A stretch of 64,000 nt of DNA from Telopea speciosissima (GCF_018873765.1 NC_057916.1:12188501-12252500); one strand, 5' to 3'; shown: positions 37,701-50,505, counted from the stretch's first letter. Numbers and translations are program-made. Notes: generated by a model from the sequence alone, not told the origin.

Positions 37701-40700
37701 GATTGAAACTAGGGAGTTCTGATGGGCCAATTCCGCTCTGATTACTACAGCATAAACTTACTGCAAAGCTTGCTCATTGAGTGGTCACAGCTGATTTATT
37801 CTGATAATTAGAATTGACACCATTATGATGGGTTGGGACCTTGTTTTTCAGTGTATGTTCATCTTATTGTTCCCTCTGCATCATCCCCAGGGGGCCAGGT
37901 TCAACTAAAAGCTAACATTTGAAACCCCCGGTCCTTCTGACATAAAAGGGTAGTCCTCTTCATCTAAGCCTAATGGGAGAAGGTATGTCCATAGGAGCAG
38001 AATCACATCCCATTCTCCAAGGAATTCATGTTGCCTCCACTCTTCATTTTATTTTTGGAGGTTTTCATAATATTATCAGCTGTCAAGAGAGGAGGGCGGG
38101 CCTTGGTGCAACGATTAAGGTTGCTCCATTGTGACCTAGAGGTCACGGGTTCGAGTCTGGAAACAGCCTCTCTGCGAAAGCAGGGGTAAGGCTGCGTACA
38201 TTATGACCCTCCCTAGACCCCGCAGTGGCGGGAGCCTCGTGCACTGGGTACGCTCTTTTTTATCAGCTGTCAAGAGAGGCGTCATACTCGTGGAGATTAG
38301 CATGTCAATTTAAAGAGGCTGGAGACTTGGCCTTTAAACTCATATTCTTTGTTTAGAGACCTACCTTGGCTTACAATTTCTATTTGGATTTTTTATTTAG
38401 AGTCCAAGATTGGCTAACAATGTTGCTGTTGAAAGTTGTCCTTTTTTTTCTCAAAGACATAGGTTGGCTAACAGCATTGATGTTTGGCACTGTATATCCC
38501 AGCTGCTATGAACTCAGTGGACGAGGGTTCTGGGTCACTTGACTAGTTTCTATGCTTTCTTTGTTTTTACAAGGGTTGTTCCCTTCGCAGTATCTCTCAC
38601 CTTCGGCCCCCCCTCCCCCCAGTGTGTCTGTGCATGAGTACAATTTCTATTCATCTTCAGTGAATCTCCATGTCAGAGGGAAAGAAGTTTAAATCTAAAC
38701 AGCTAGTATTACTAGAGGAAGAGCTCAACACATGGTGGGTTACAAAGCTTACTTGAATTGGAACAGTGCCTATTTGATGGACAGCCTAACTTGGTCATGA
38801 TATTCGTTCAAAAGGTGGAGTTAATTTTGCAAAGGTCTGGATTATAATCACTGAGAATGTCTTTTCCCTGAATTGACATGTGGATGAACAAGTACCTATA
38901 ACACTTGCAGATCTGTTGATAAATAGAAAGATTAGTACTTCGATGGAAAGTTACCTTGGGAATCAGATAACAGTTTATATTTGATGGAAAACACACAAAT
39001 GCTTTTGCCCTTCCATTCTCCTCTTGGGACCAACGCAACTGCCACTTTGAACTTCAAACAAGATGAACCAGTTGAAATTGAGTTCAAGGTTTTTAACTTG
39101 GATCCACGAATCCTTTCCTGCAACTTTTTCCATTGCAACTTCCAAAAGATGCCAGAGTGGTTGATTATATTTAATGGATGAGGGTAATAAGTTCTGTTCT
39201 CCATCTCTCTGCTGCAATTCAAGTGACTAAACTTGGTCAGCTTTTTTGCTCAACTGTTACAGGTGCTGGAAGAAGATCAAGTAATGGGAATGAGGAAGAT
39301 AATAGAGTTGAGTACTTGAGATACAGAGGCAGCCTTCTTGGTGATGTCATGCTTTGATAGGAGGGGTAGTGATTGGAAAAAATTATCTGGAGCACATGTT
39401 ATGTCTTGGGTGGTTCGGCAAAGATTCAATTTTTACTCTGCACAGCTAGCTAGGGGTAGTATTCTATCCATTAATCACTTGGAATCATGGGTCTTTGGAT
39501 TACCTATTATATGTCTTTCCCTGATATCATATGATTCTTTGTCCTTATATTTTTGAGGCTCGGGGTCCACTGATGGAGGAAAAATCTTGTGTAATGCCTA
39601 AAGACTTCATTTCTTTACTATGGAGTTGGAAAAGGCAGTATCTAAGCCATAGATCTCAACATCCGTGGAGATTACCCTGGCAGCAGTATCATAAAGCTTT
39701 TGGTGGCAAAAGATTCCTTGAAGAGCAAGCAGGAACCAGCCTATATAGGTGTTAGTAGAGCTTAATGTCATCTTTTGTGCTGCAGTCAAAACAGTTGAGA
39801 GAATAAGATGCTTCTGAAATCAGAAGAAATTGGAAATTGTGCATTGTGTACATTTTGACTCCTGGACCTTTCTCTGCAGCTCTTAGGGCTTTTAAAAGTG
39901 TAGCAGGTCATCTCACTCTTGTAAGGACTGTAACCTGGTGCAGGTCCTGCATTTGCAGGTTCCATGGAAGGTGGATTGGACTATGTCCTATCCTTCAGCA
40001 TTTTTTGCACGAAGTGGCTGCCCTTAGACTGGAACCTGTATATTCACAGTTCACGCTGGCATCTTGAGCTTTCATCATTGCACCAAGCAATGGCCCCTGA
40101 CCATGTTACGCACATTCCAACCCCCCCACCCCCAAAAAAAAGGGGGAAAAGAAGACTGATTTTTGGGTCTTTTCTGCCAGGACATGCTCATCTCTGACAT
40201 ATTTTGTTGCCTAATCATATCATGCTCAGTTATGATTTCATGTGCAGGCTCCTGTAAATTCAAACCCCAGTTCTCTTCTGAGGATGGTGCCACCAAGCAT
40301 TTTCTGCATTTTTCATTTTTTATTGGATGTGATCCAGATTATCTATTTAACACATTGAGCTACTCGGATAATTTGAACTCTTTGGGCTTTGAAAGGTTTT
40401 ATTTGAACCAAAGCAATGGGACTATCTGGTGGAGCATTTCAAACAGGAATTCTGCAGGTTATACGGCATGACCCTTGAACCTTTGTTGAATATCTATTTG
40501 CAAGCAGGCTTGTCTGCCCTTAAGACTCCGTATCCATATTCTGTGATTTGTTACTATTGGTTGTTTTCTGTTGGTCTGAATCCCTTTATTTGCTGAAGAT
40601 TTAGTAGCACCTCACTTTTGTAATTAGCATATACTTGACAATCCAAGACCACAGTTTGATGGTGAAATGATCTCATTTGAAACATATAGACCCATGACTC

Positions 40701-41210
40701 CACTGGAGACGTAACATCAATACATTATCTTTTTTACATGTGTACTTTTCCACTGCTTATGCCAGATAGCTCCCTATCCTGTCAAAATGCAGCTCGTTTT
40801 TCTTGACCTAGTTTAGATTCTGTTATGAAGAAGACTGCACCAAAGAAGACCCATTGTCGCAGGAGAGCTTCCGGAAACTAGCAATGCCATTGCCGTTCTC
40901 CAAGCAACATCATTCAAAACTTGTTTGCTACATCACAAAGGAGCTAATGGATACGGAGAATCCACCACTAGTCTTGCCAAATGGCTATGTTTATAGCACT
41001 AAGGTTTGCACCTGTCTAGAAGCAATGGAATTGGTGGGTTATGATGAATGCAATTATGTATTATTTGTTTGTCCTAATTTGTCTTCTGTGTGAAATTGTT
41101 AATGCCAGGCCCTAGAAGAAATGGCTAGTAAGAAGAACGGCAAAGTCACGTGTCCTAGGACAGGTGTAGTCTGCAACTATTCTGAACTTGTCAAGGCTTT
41201 CATTTCGTAG
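34742..41210 (+). CDS. MAEA: MAEA/GID9 homologue, subunit of the GID/CTLH E3 ubiquitin ligase
   Basis: MAEA (yeast Gid9/Fyv10) forms the RING-like heterodimer of the GID/CTLH ubiquitin ligase with RMD5. Seven exons, 34742-35038, 35167-35361, 36135-36257, 37018-37197, 40396-40529, 40817-41003 and 41109-41210, join with GT-AG introns to give 405 residues. Exon 2 holds the LisH motif (about residues 137-163, VKRILVDYMLRMSYYDTAVK). Exons 3-4 hold CTLH (about 169-227, DLVDIDVFQEAKKVIDALQN). CRA follows (FKSNTECATYK, then QWDYLVEHFKQEFCRLYGMT in exon 5). The C-terminus carries the degenerate RING/U-box-like end (LPNGYVYSTKALEEM, TCPRTGVVCNYSELVKAF). Splitting of a Pro codon between exons 5 and 6 restores FCYEEDC. 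Intron 4 (3.2 kb) contains an Au SINE. No break was found. Confidence 0.94.
38074..38092. repeat. Target-site duplication of Au SINE 2 (left)
   Basis: TATCAGCTGTCAAGAGAGG is repeated exactly at 38261-38279, on the other side of the SINE. Confidence 0.93.
38093..38260 (+). mobile_element. Au SINE 2, in MAEA intron 4
   Basis: Closely follows the Au consensus: GGGCCTTGGTGCAACG, GGTCACGGGTTCGAGTCTGG, AACAGCCTCT, GGTAAGGCTGCGTACATTAT and GGCGGGAGCCTCGTGCACTG, ending GGTACGCTCTTTTT. A 19-bp exact duplication flanks it, evidence of a fairly recent insertion by LINE machinery. Confidence 0.96.
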
Positions 41211-41629
41211 CCATGGATGTTACAGAAATATTGAGCCAGGTCCCATGGTAACACTTGCAACAGATGACCGCTAAGTTATTGCATCTTCATATATATTATA
41301 AAGTTGCCTGCCTCTCAAGATGCAAGCAAGCATTCTGATGTTCACTTCATGACTTTGAGCTTGTTCATTGTTCTCAACCCATGTATAGTTCACAAGACAA
41401 ATTTTCTTTTTTCCTTCTTCCCCTCTTTTTGGTTCAATAGCAAGCTCCGTGTGTGTCATATTACCTGTTAACAAATTGCTATAGAAAATGAAACATTTTT
41501 TATCACTAGTTATTATAACCTAGACTGACCAGAATTTTATGAAAGGAAGTTCATGAGCCAGAAGAGAGTGGTTCTAACAGAAATTGGTCAAACTGGTGAA
41601 TTTAAGACAATTGCTAGTGCAGTTTGTTG

Positions 41630-41712
41630 GTACTCTGCCAGTAGAGTACAGGACTACAGGCCTCCCAAGAGGTCACGGGTTCGATTGATAGGCTGACACC
41701 AAAAAAACAAAA
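41630..41712 (+). other. Possible tRNA-derived SINE fragment
   Basis: GGTACTCTGCCAGTAGAGTA resembles a D-arm/A-box region and GGTCACGGGTTCGATT resembles a B box, followed by an A-rich CACCAAAAAAACAAAA tail. No duplication was identified, so this is tentative. Confidence 0.3.
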
Positions 41713-41820
41713 CTGGTGAATTGGCAAGAAACAGAGAACTGGTTGCTTTTCCTGGAATTGTGAGTCACCCTTGAGTTCTATGCAACACCCTTAGATGATT
41801 GATTTTCATCAAACAGAATA

Positions 41821-42310
41821 TTGGGTATTGCAAATTCTATCTTAGCTGCAAAATCAATCTTATGCACCTCCTGGATCAATGAAATGGATTGGATATCTTT
41901 TCTGAACCTTCCTGTTGGCTGGTGGAAATTAAATGTAGATGGCTCGGCGAAGCCACCATCTGGACCAGCAGAAAATTGGTTGAGTGATCACGACTTTCCA
42001 GGAACTTGCCATGCTTACTACTTTGCCGAGACAGTTGGATACAATAGCAATATACCTGCAGAGTTCATGGCTATCCGTGAAGCCCCAAGACTGGCATGGG
42101 ATTGTGGCTGTGATACCTGGTGGTTGAACTAGACTGCAAACCTGTGGGTGCCGGCAATGACCGAAGCTCAAGTTACAAATCGGTTTTACTAGACCTACCT
42201 TGATGACAAATTGAACTTTCTCAAATGAGAATGTAGAGATTGTTTGCCATTAGTATCCTGAAGCCAACTCTGTAGCTCACAGCTATTGCTGCAGATACTG
42301 TAGGGCGATC
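41821..42310 (+). pseudogene. RNase H (RVT_3-type) remnant of a non-LTR element
   Basis: The frame reads PVGWWKLNVDGSAKPPSGPA, then YNSNIPAEFMAIREAPRLAW and DCGCDTW, matching the RNase H-like domain at the end of plant LINE polyproteins. The catalytic Asp of NVDGS is present, but the middle is altered (the usual GGVIRD segment is missing) and further pieces (QAMTEAQ-like, then ANSVAHSLAADTVGRS-like near 42250) follow in other frames with stops. It is a decayed fragment located about 600 bp after MAEA. Confidence 0.7.
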
Positions 42311-43983
42311 TGCCCCTCATCTAATTATGTAATGCGAAAAAGGGAAAAAGAGTGTTGCCTGGTCGTGTGGATCCTTCGCTGAGACACTGGAGCACATGAA
42401 ATTACCGTCCCTCTTCCCAATGAAATAAAAAATCTCATCCATGCTCATGCCCTTGTGTGTATTTTTGTTGGCTCTCTACTGGGGCAAAGGCTACATGACT
42501 AGGCAGCGATCTCTTGCCCTACGTAATTTTCCCATTCTAAACAATCTTTCCGAAAGAGGAAAAAAAAAAAAACTGAAAATGCAAAATAAGTCGAAAATTG
42601 AGGACAGATTTGGCTATTTGAAAGCAAGAGTGCCAGACTATCAGTATGAAACTTCCCACTGGTAGCGTTAGCCAATCAGGCCTGTGTGCTGCAAATCAGT
42701 TGATCATGGCCAAACTCCATCTTGGCTCGCCGGCTTCTAGCCTCATTACCCTGACACAGCTTAGTTCAGCTTATCATAGGGGAGTTCGATAAACCGGATA
42801 TAATCTATATCCGGTTTGGTTAAGGCAGATCTAATGTCTCTGTGACAAACATCCAATCTATGCCTCATCTGATTAACAAAATGATCACTATGGATTTTGA
42901 TATATCCTATCTGATTAATATCTATCTAATTATTGTTGGGAGAATGTTTGGGGGCGGGGGGGGGGGGGGGGCAGAGGGAATGTATTGCCCATGCAAAGAC
43001 ACAGAGGGGGTAAAATGACCACCCCACCCAATGAAATGCCAAAATCCCGCTCATGCTCCCCATAGAGAACGCGAACCCTTATTGTTGTATGTATATATAA
43101 CATCATGTTTACAACTTGAGGCCTTTCTTATATATATACATTTTCTGATATTTTATTTTTTGATAATGTTCAAAAAATTCTTTCATTTTGAGGAAAGGGA
43201 ATTTCATTATGAAGGCCAAGAAATCGCTGCATGTCGTGTTGCCCCTATACCAGCACAGGGACAAGGGACAGTGAGAGCACATGCATGGGCATCAACGTGT
43301 ATGGTATATTGATTTCATGGGGGTGGGTGGTCAAGCAAATAATTTTGGGTGATCAGGCAAATAATTTATGCTCAACAGCTCTAAGGCAAACATGGACAGT
43401 GTCAAGACATTTTTTGGCTCCTCCTTCTCATTCAGAGGTTAACTTGGTAGCATAAGAGAAGCAAAGAAATACAACCGAATTTCAGAGCCACATGAAAATA
43501 TCATGTCAACTGCTCTGTTGCAACATTTGCCCATGGTACAGTAATAAGCTTTCATCTAGACAGGTAGCAAACACCCCCCCCCCTAAAAGACGGACACAGG
43601 ACAAGATATTTACTTGGGCCAAGCTTGACATGAGACGATTCTCCTCATACTAATAATAAATGTACGCACTATTGAGCAAGGAGAATTTTGGGACCAACAA
43701 GATGTATAGGAAGCCTAAACCTGAAATCCTGCTATCATCCTTGGCTTCATGACAGCAGCATCCGATTGAAATCTCTACCCACGTCCAAATTTTCCAGCAT
43801 CCGATTGAAATCTCTACCCACGTCCAAATTTTCATTCCCATGGTTCTGTAAACAGAGGTTTATTCCCAAATTGTTCATTATCCAAGTCAAATGTCTATTA
43901 CTACTACTGTTACCAACAATAGTCACATTATGTAAACAGAACATAGTTAAATTTAGTTCCCAACAAGGTCATTACTTAGAACC
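42311..43983. other. Intergenic DNA between MAEA and RS2Z, repeat-rich
   Basis: Holds a G-homopolymer at about 42955-42971 and a C-run at 43575. It also has words such as GACACAGAGGGGGTAAAATG followed by ACCACCCCACCC that recur in altered form near 42355-42440 and 49497-49550, which suggests a dispersed repeat family. A 33-bp tandem duplication, CAGCATCCGATTGAAATCTC plus TACCCACGTCCAAATTTTC, occurs at 43757 and 43796. No gene was seen. Confidence 0.55.
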
Positions 43984-46900
43984 CTAGTTATGAGCACTTG
44001 AAGGAGATTCACTGCCCTGAGGAGAACCACGGTTGTCATCCTCATCTTCTACAGGACTCCTGTCATCCCTAGGACTAGGGCTAGGGCTCCGTCCATTCGC
44101 TTGAGGGCTTTGGTACCTCCTGCCTTCAGGGCTCTCTCCTCTCTCAGGGCTTGCAGGGCTTCTGCTCTTGGCTCTAGGACTCCCACTGTAGTCTGACCCA
44201 TCATGCTGAGTGGCCTCCTTGCTCTCTCTCGGTGGACTTTCTCTCTCTTGAGGACTGTTCCCATCTGGTGTAAGGCTGCGCTTCCTTCCTCTAGATGGTG
44301 GAGGTGAACTCTTCTTCAACTTAGGACTCCTGCTGTAACGTGGACTCTTTGACCTCTTCTCCTCACGCTCAACACTCCTCTCTCTCCTTGCAGGTGATCT
44401 GGATCGGCTGGCCAAAAAAAATTAGTTTTAGCATACAGATGAGATGGGAGAGTGAACGTCTCTGAAACCCATCAGAAGCTGGTAACAACCCCCCCCCCCC
44501 CAAAAAAAAAATAAAAACATACTATTTTCTTCCTTCTCTCTTTTTTTTTTTGCGAGGGAAGGGGGGGGGGGGGGAGAGAGAGAGAGAGAGGGAGGATTTG
44601 AAAACTAGTTTTCCCTTCACATTCTCCCCCACGTGCCAAGAGATTCCACAGTGCCACACTCGACACTCCAGTAAACACAAGGAAAAGTGTTCAAAGTTCC
44701 ACCACCCCCTCCCCCAATACAAAAAAATATATATAAAATACTTCCAAGTAAAACAATATCCTGTTCCTAATGGGACAAAAATTAATATTAGTTAAATAAT
44801 ATGTCAACCACTGACTTCCCACAGTTAACCCAATGCTTGTCACTGAAACAACAAAATGTTCTGTATTTATCTGCCTAAACCAATCTAATCCCCACTACCA
44901 TGACAAGCACAAGATCACATAATGCAGATTCCTTCATGTAATACAAGATAACACACCTGTAACTGCGGCTCCGGCTGTAACTTCGACTCCGGCTTTTTCT
45001 GCCACGGCGAGGAGAGGGGGATCGTGATGGTGACCGAGAATAGCTATGCCCACGTCTGAAAAAAGAGCATCATCATCCCATGAGTTAAAAAATCGGACAC
45101 ATCAAAATCCTTAAGCACCAGGCCCAGACAATAAACATGAATGAAATAGCTCAATGCAGTTCAAGAGAGTGACAATACTTCAGTTCCTTTGGACTATTCT
45201 GGCAGTTTCTTTCTATATGACCTCTTTCTCCACATCGGTAACACTTGTTCTTCCAGTCTCCAGCTTTGCAATCTCGAGCCCAGTGACCATCAAGGCCACA
45301 GTTGAAGCAGCGACCAGACCCAGGAGGAGGACCTCTTCCCAGATACTCCCTTGAACCACCTGATCCACGTGGTCCCTTCATTCCAGGCAAGCAAATCCTC
45401 AATACCATAGACCAAGATAAAACAAACAAATGCTACACATCATGGGTAAAGGAATATGTAAGACCAAAAAAGTATAACTACAAATTACAGACAACGGTTT
45501 CTAATTGTAGAATACCCAACACAATCAGCTCAGCCTCAAGAAAAACAGATATGAAAGCAATCACAATAAAATAAATGACGGTAACCGATCAGGCTACCCT
45601 GTTGACAATTGAGAGGCACAGGACCTAGACCATTCATTCTTTCAACTGCGCCTCCCCCCCCCCCCAAAAGAAAAAACACAAAAACAGAGAAAAGAAAGAA
45701 GTGAAAGAGAAGACTGTTCAAAAAATCATAAAACCAAGTGAATAAGAATAACTGAAAACAAAATCCAGAAGAAAAGTGGACGAGTTCAGAAAACGTACTC
45801 CCTTGGCAAATTCAACTAATATACGACTCCCACAGAATTCTCTTCCATTTAAGCTATATCTTGCATCATCAGCATCACGAGGATCACTAAATTCCTGTTA
45901 ACAAAAGATAAAGGACAAGGGGGGGATGACAAAGAAAAGAAGCTCGTATATGCTTAACATAAAACAATTTATCACACTTAGTAGGGAAAAAACAAAAAGG
46001 GGATAGAAGACAGAAAGTGAAGTATACATACAACAAAGGCGAAGTCGTGCTTCAAATCCACATCCCGTACTCTGCGGAAACGGTTGCCAGAAACAGTAAG
46101 GCCATCATGACTTAAGTACCGAAGGGTCTGATACTTCGCCCCTCACAGATGAACTAAACACCACTTTGAGATTGTTGCCATTTCCATAAAAATACGCAAT
46201 AACATTACAGAAAGAATCGCCAAAGTCTCCTATACACTGCAACAATAGCCACCAATTCCACCAAGGGCACCCTCTCACCATAGGCCTCCAGGTTAGGCAA
46301 AAGCCCAGAAACCTTCAACAAGATCATTCAAGTTAAAACACACGACACGTGGGGGTTTCAACGTTCTCACACAGAAAACATAGAATACTGAACGTAAATC
46401 CAAGCACAAAATGAGGCTTGGCAAAGACCTGAATGTCTCCTAAATGCCTAATAGGTACCCACCACACGAACTAAACGACGGCTAATCCAGGAATGGGCAC
46501 TATGATATAAACAAGTTCACAAGAAACAATCATATGTGCCCTAGAACAACCGCATGCTGCAGTATGGAAGGGAATGGGAGAAGCATGACAGAGACTGTAT
46601 CTTCTCACCCACTGTTGAAGGATTGAATAGACAGTATGTCCGAGATCCAAAAGGGCTTCTAAGAGACCTAATTCTTGATTTAAAGCATGTAAATTCAAAA
46701 CAATTGTCAACTCTATGGAACAAAATATGCAAATACTAGATTGTGATTGATGATAGGTTATGCTTGATGATTAGTAGCAGTCAACAAAGCAATAAGAGAA
46801 TTTACTGAGAAATTCTGGCCTCTGAATTGAATTTCCAAAGGGAACAAATCTTGCAAGCAGAATCAAATCCATCCAAAATTCAAAATTAAAATGTAAATAT

Positions 46901-47048
46901 CCCTTCGTTAATATAACGGGAACCTCTCGTACCTTCCATATCTGCTGAAGAGGTCTTCCAGGTCACGTGAGCGCGCCCTTGAAGACAAGCGACCAACATA
47001 GAGACGTGTGCTGCCATGGCGATCATGCCGATCATCATACCGAGGCAT
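43984..47048 (-). CDS. RS2Z33: RS2Z-type SR splicing factor (RRM, two zinc knuckles, RS domain)
   Basis: RS2Z proteins are plant-specific SR splicing factors of the nucleus. Minus-strand coding exons are 47048-46933, 46071-46032, 45894-45799, 45375-45179, 45055-44957 and 44407-43984, giving 323 residues with all junctions GT-AG. The RRM spans residues 1 to about 84 (RNP2 RLYVGRL, RNP1 region KHDFAFVEF). Two CCHC knuckles follow at about 107-120 ([14 protein letters not shown]) and 129-142 ([14 protein letters not shown]). The C-terminal half is RS/SP-rich ([14 protein letters not shown]) with an acidic, Ser-Pro tail ending SPSSAHN. The symbol is the closest family name; RS2Z32 and RS2Z33 cannot be told apart here. 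The 861-bp intron inside the RRM (46072-46932) sits where plant RS2Z genes are known to be alternatively spliced and autoregulated; regulation here is inference. Confidence 0.93.
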
Positions 47049-48125
47049 CTTCCACACTGAACCAATTAAGATGCCAATTTAGTGATTGGCATAACTACCT
47101 CGTAAGTAATAATACCAACCCATATGGTTAAAGATTCTAGCACCTCCACCCCCAACTTAGAAAAATAAATAAAGATAAAATGGATACATAAGAGATCATC
47201 TCCTCAAAAAAAAAATTTAATATAGCATATATTCCTGGATATTTGATGCACATAATTGCAGACTGTATACGAAATGAAGATACCTATTTCAAAACAATGT
47301 TGGGCACAATGGGTAGACCTAGGTATTAGAATGACAAGCTTTAACCATGGCCCAAGTTGTTAGAGAGAAGAAAATTAAAAAGTAAAGTAATTTTGGTACC
47401 AGGCCAATTCAACCTCAAAGATCTAATACTGAAGCATCAAGGCGGAAAATTTTGAAAAATAAAACCATTGGCAAGTCGCTTCATTTGATCATACAATTTT
47501 CTAAACCATGTGCAATGTTGTACATAGATCAGGTACATACGCAATAAAAATATATGTTTTTTTAAACCTCCTTTGCATGGATTCTTCCGTTACCAGATCA
47601 GGAGGATTAGATTGGATCAACATGAAAGACACAATAGAAGAAAACTATCCATTGCTAGTTTGCATTCCAGAAAATATATCTGAATAGAGAAACCACGCAA
47701 ATTAAACCCGCTCAAAAAAATGGGTGTCAAAGCTTACCTAATTAAGCTGATCGGCAGGAAACAAAGTATGTCCACTTGTATCACCAGCGTCGCAGAATCA
47801 CTGCGAGGGGAGAAATGAAAAGAAAAAACATAAACATTCAGCTCTAAAAATATCTCAGGAAATTTCCAGTGATCACAAGAGAAAAGATGTGCTGAGAACA
47901 ATATCTCTTAATTTCAAATCAAATAAACGAATTCATCGTCAGATCCCACATTCGAAGCGCAAAAGTATACGATTTTAGAACGAAAAATTGAAATCAGATC
48001 CTGATTGGGCTCTACGACGATACCTCGGGTGTATCGAATTGAGAGAGGGACACGAAAGGAGCTAACAGAGGCGCATACCTTTGGGGGTGATAAAAAAACG
48101 CCGAAACCGGAAAAACCCTAATTTT
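47049..48125 (-). promoter_or_regulatory. 5' UTR exons and promoter-proximal region of RS2Z
   Basis: On the minus strand a first UTR exon ends at 48079 (CAAAG|GTATGCG). A second non-coding exon runs 47800-47738 (CTCGCAG|TGATT to AATTAG|GTAAGC). The coding exon starts at 47056 (TTCAG|TGTGGAAGATG), 8 nt before the ATG. Two 5' UTR introns are therefore likely, as in many SR genes. Splice words fit well, but transcript evidence is needed for exact ends. Confidence 0.6.
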
Positions 48126-50505
48126 CTTGAAACGAGTAGGGTTGGCCCGTGTATTCCTACTTTAATTTATACAGCATTAGGAAGGATTTGGACGGTCTGG
48201 ATACGTTTCTCATGAATCAATGGCTTTAATAATTTAGATCAACAGAAATTCTTTTTAAAGAAAAACAATCCCACGCTGACACTGTGGGATCCTTTCCTAC
48301 ACACACATTTTGACCATGGGGATCATGGATACATTGACTGTTTCTCCTTTGTGATCATGTGGGTTCCTGATACCCTCTCTAGTCTGATACAATTGTTCCT
48401 CCATGTGATACATGCTTCCCCAACTTCGCAAATCTAAACATCCTAACATCAGCACTATTAATCTTAAGCTTAGCAATTGGAAGACGAACGTTTTGAGTTT
48501 TGCAGGAAAACAATTTCTTATCAAGATTTTAAAACTCGGGTTTCGATCAGTCATAAAATGAAATATGATCGAAATTTATGACTGATCAAAATTGGTCGAT
48601 ACCTGTGATTTTTTTCCAATTAGCTTGAGCTGGTGGTTTTGAGGCCCATGAATTTATTTTTTTTATTTGTTTTTTTGTATATAGCCTATTTTTAACATTC
48701 TAAACACAATGCATTAGCTATTTTTACAAAATAAAAAAAATAAAACTCAAATAGTACTTGTGGTTTTTTATCCAAGTTTATTAGTGTACGTACAGTGTAC
48801 TGAGAATCATAGTAGTCAAGACAGACATTTATTATGCTAACACTTATTTATGCCGTCTTGACACTTATAGTTAGATGAAGTGCTATTTGCTTGCCAATGA
48901 AATCTGGAGGCTTCAACCTTTAACTCTCATCAAGTATGAATTTTCCCCACCTTGCCAAGCAGGTTTGGTTTCTTTTATTTCCCCATCAATCCATTTGGGG
49001 TCATTTATGTTCAATGAAATCAAAATACTTCCCCTATAGTAATTTTCTTCATGCTTTTCTCATTATGCGACCTCCTGTGGATGGTGGTCTTCTATTGTTA
49101 AAGCTTGATGTCTTATTCTTACGGGTCTTTTTGTTCGAGTAGATCATGGTTGAAGCATTAATCCATGGATCACCGTATTTTATCCTCCTTCAACTCCCTT
49201 CCCCTTTACCAAGGAATGTTGCTCTCAGAGTAGTTAATTTTAGCGACATTTGTACTAAGTAATGGGATTCAAATCTCATATTTTCATTAGTGGCCTAGTA
49301 ATATTACTCAAAGCATTCTATTCACATCCATTTATTTGGCACTCCGCAATTAACAAAAAGTTTACCACCGTCTTAGCCTATTAGCTCACCTTACTTCACG
49401 AGGATCAATAATTTAATCCAATCTGGCTTTAGTTGTGGCACATTCAATGTAATTCGGATCCTCTACTGTCGAGCTGTCTAGAAGGACCGCGCTACGCAGA
49501 CACAGCAATACGGAAAATGACCACCTTACCCCTGCCCGAGCATCTTGACGAATGGATCAAATCATTTGTATTTATATAGCATGAAAGAGGAATCTTTTAG
49601 AAAATGGCATAGAGGAGAGCACCAATGAATTACCACAGAATGGTATTGTAAATAAGAGGGTAGTGAAGTCATTTAATGTGAAAACAAAAGAGAGAGACGC
49701 AAAGGTGCTAGCTCACTTTGCCCCAATTACTCAAAGAATCTTTTCCTGTTTTGTTTTGCCTTGACTAACACCATTTTAATGTTTACCAAAAAAATAAAAA
49801 GACCAACACCATTTTAATTAAGGCCTTGGAATGTGAGTAGAACTTGGATCCCCTTACCCACAAATTTTGGGCCTTATCCACAATGTGATAATAATAGGGT
49901 TTTCAGGGGATCTAAGTAGCGAACGCATAAGTTATTTTTTTCTTTTTCTTTTAATAATTTAAAAAACCTAGACTCTAATGTGGTCTAACCCCCTCCTCCG
50001 CCCCCCACCCCCAAAAAAAAATCCACCTGTTTTCCCTTATTCTATAGATAAATGGATATTGATATTAGGGATTTATAACCATATTCTCATATAAACTGGG
50101 GAATTTTTATTTGAAATACATATTTCTAATGTTCAAACAGGTGTATCATCCAAAATTAATCCATATGTATTTCACAACCCATTGTAAGCTCTAAGACATG
50201 TCATCTAATACCATTTAATATCAATTCTCAAGCCATACACCATAATGTCTAAAGTTGAGCAATGTGGTTTGACTATGGTGAACAACCAACACACTCATGG
50301 AGTGATGCATATATCTTTAGTTGGAATTGAGAATCATCATTTTAGAAACCCTTTTTAGCAGATGCATCAATTTGTAGTTCAATTTTGTGTCCGTGCATTG
50401 ACCTTGAGTTGAAGATGATACCATGAGAAATGTAGCACTTTGAGCCATTTTTACGTCGATGAAAGAATCAAGTCGATTAGAGTTCGAGAGAGAGATATGG
50501 TAAGC
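48126..50505. other. Intergenic DNA between the divergent RS2Z and SAC3A genes
   Basis: No gene was recognised. It contains a 13-bp perfect hairpin at 48545-48587 (GATCAGTCATAAA and its complement) and a member of a dispersed repeat (49595-49745) related to 33545-33690. Open frames of 60-85 codons have no protein character. Confidence 0.5.
49595..49745. repeat. Dispersed repeat, copy B
   Basis: Same orientation and word order as 33545-33690 with about one difference in six bases by eye. It lies between RS2Z and SAC3A. Confidence 0.6.

Larger units (their letters stand above)
37198..40395 (+). other. Intron 4 of MAEA, 3.2 kb
   Basis: Apart from the Au SINE at 38093-38260, short GT-microsatellites at 37228-37241 and 37374-37390 and a C/A homopolymer at 40120-40143, I recognise nothing. 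Open frames of 60-104 codons here have no protein character. Confidence 0.6.

Noticed and set aside
44049-44264. Minus-strand 71-codon frame inside the RS2Z last exon
   Set aside because: Shifted-frame shadow of the RS-domain exon.
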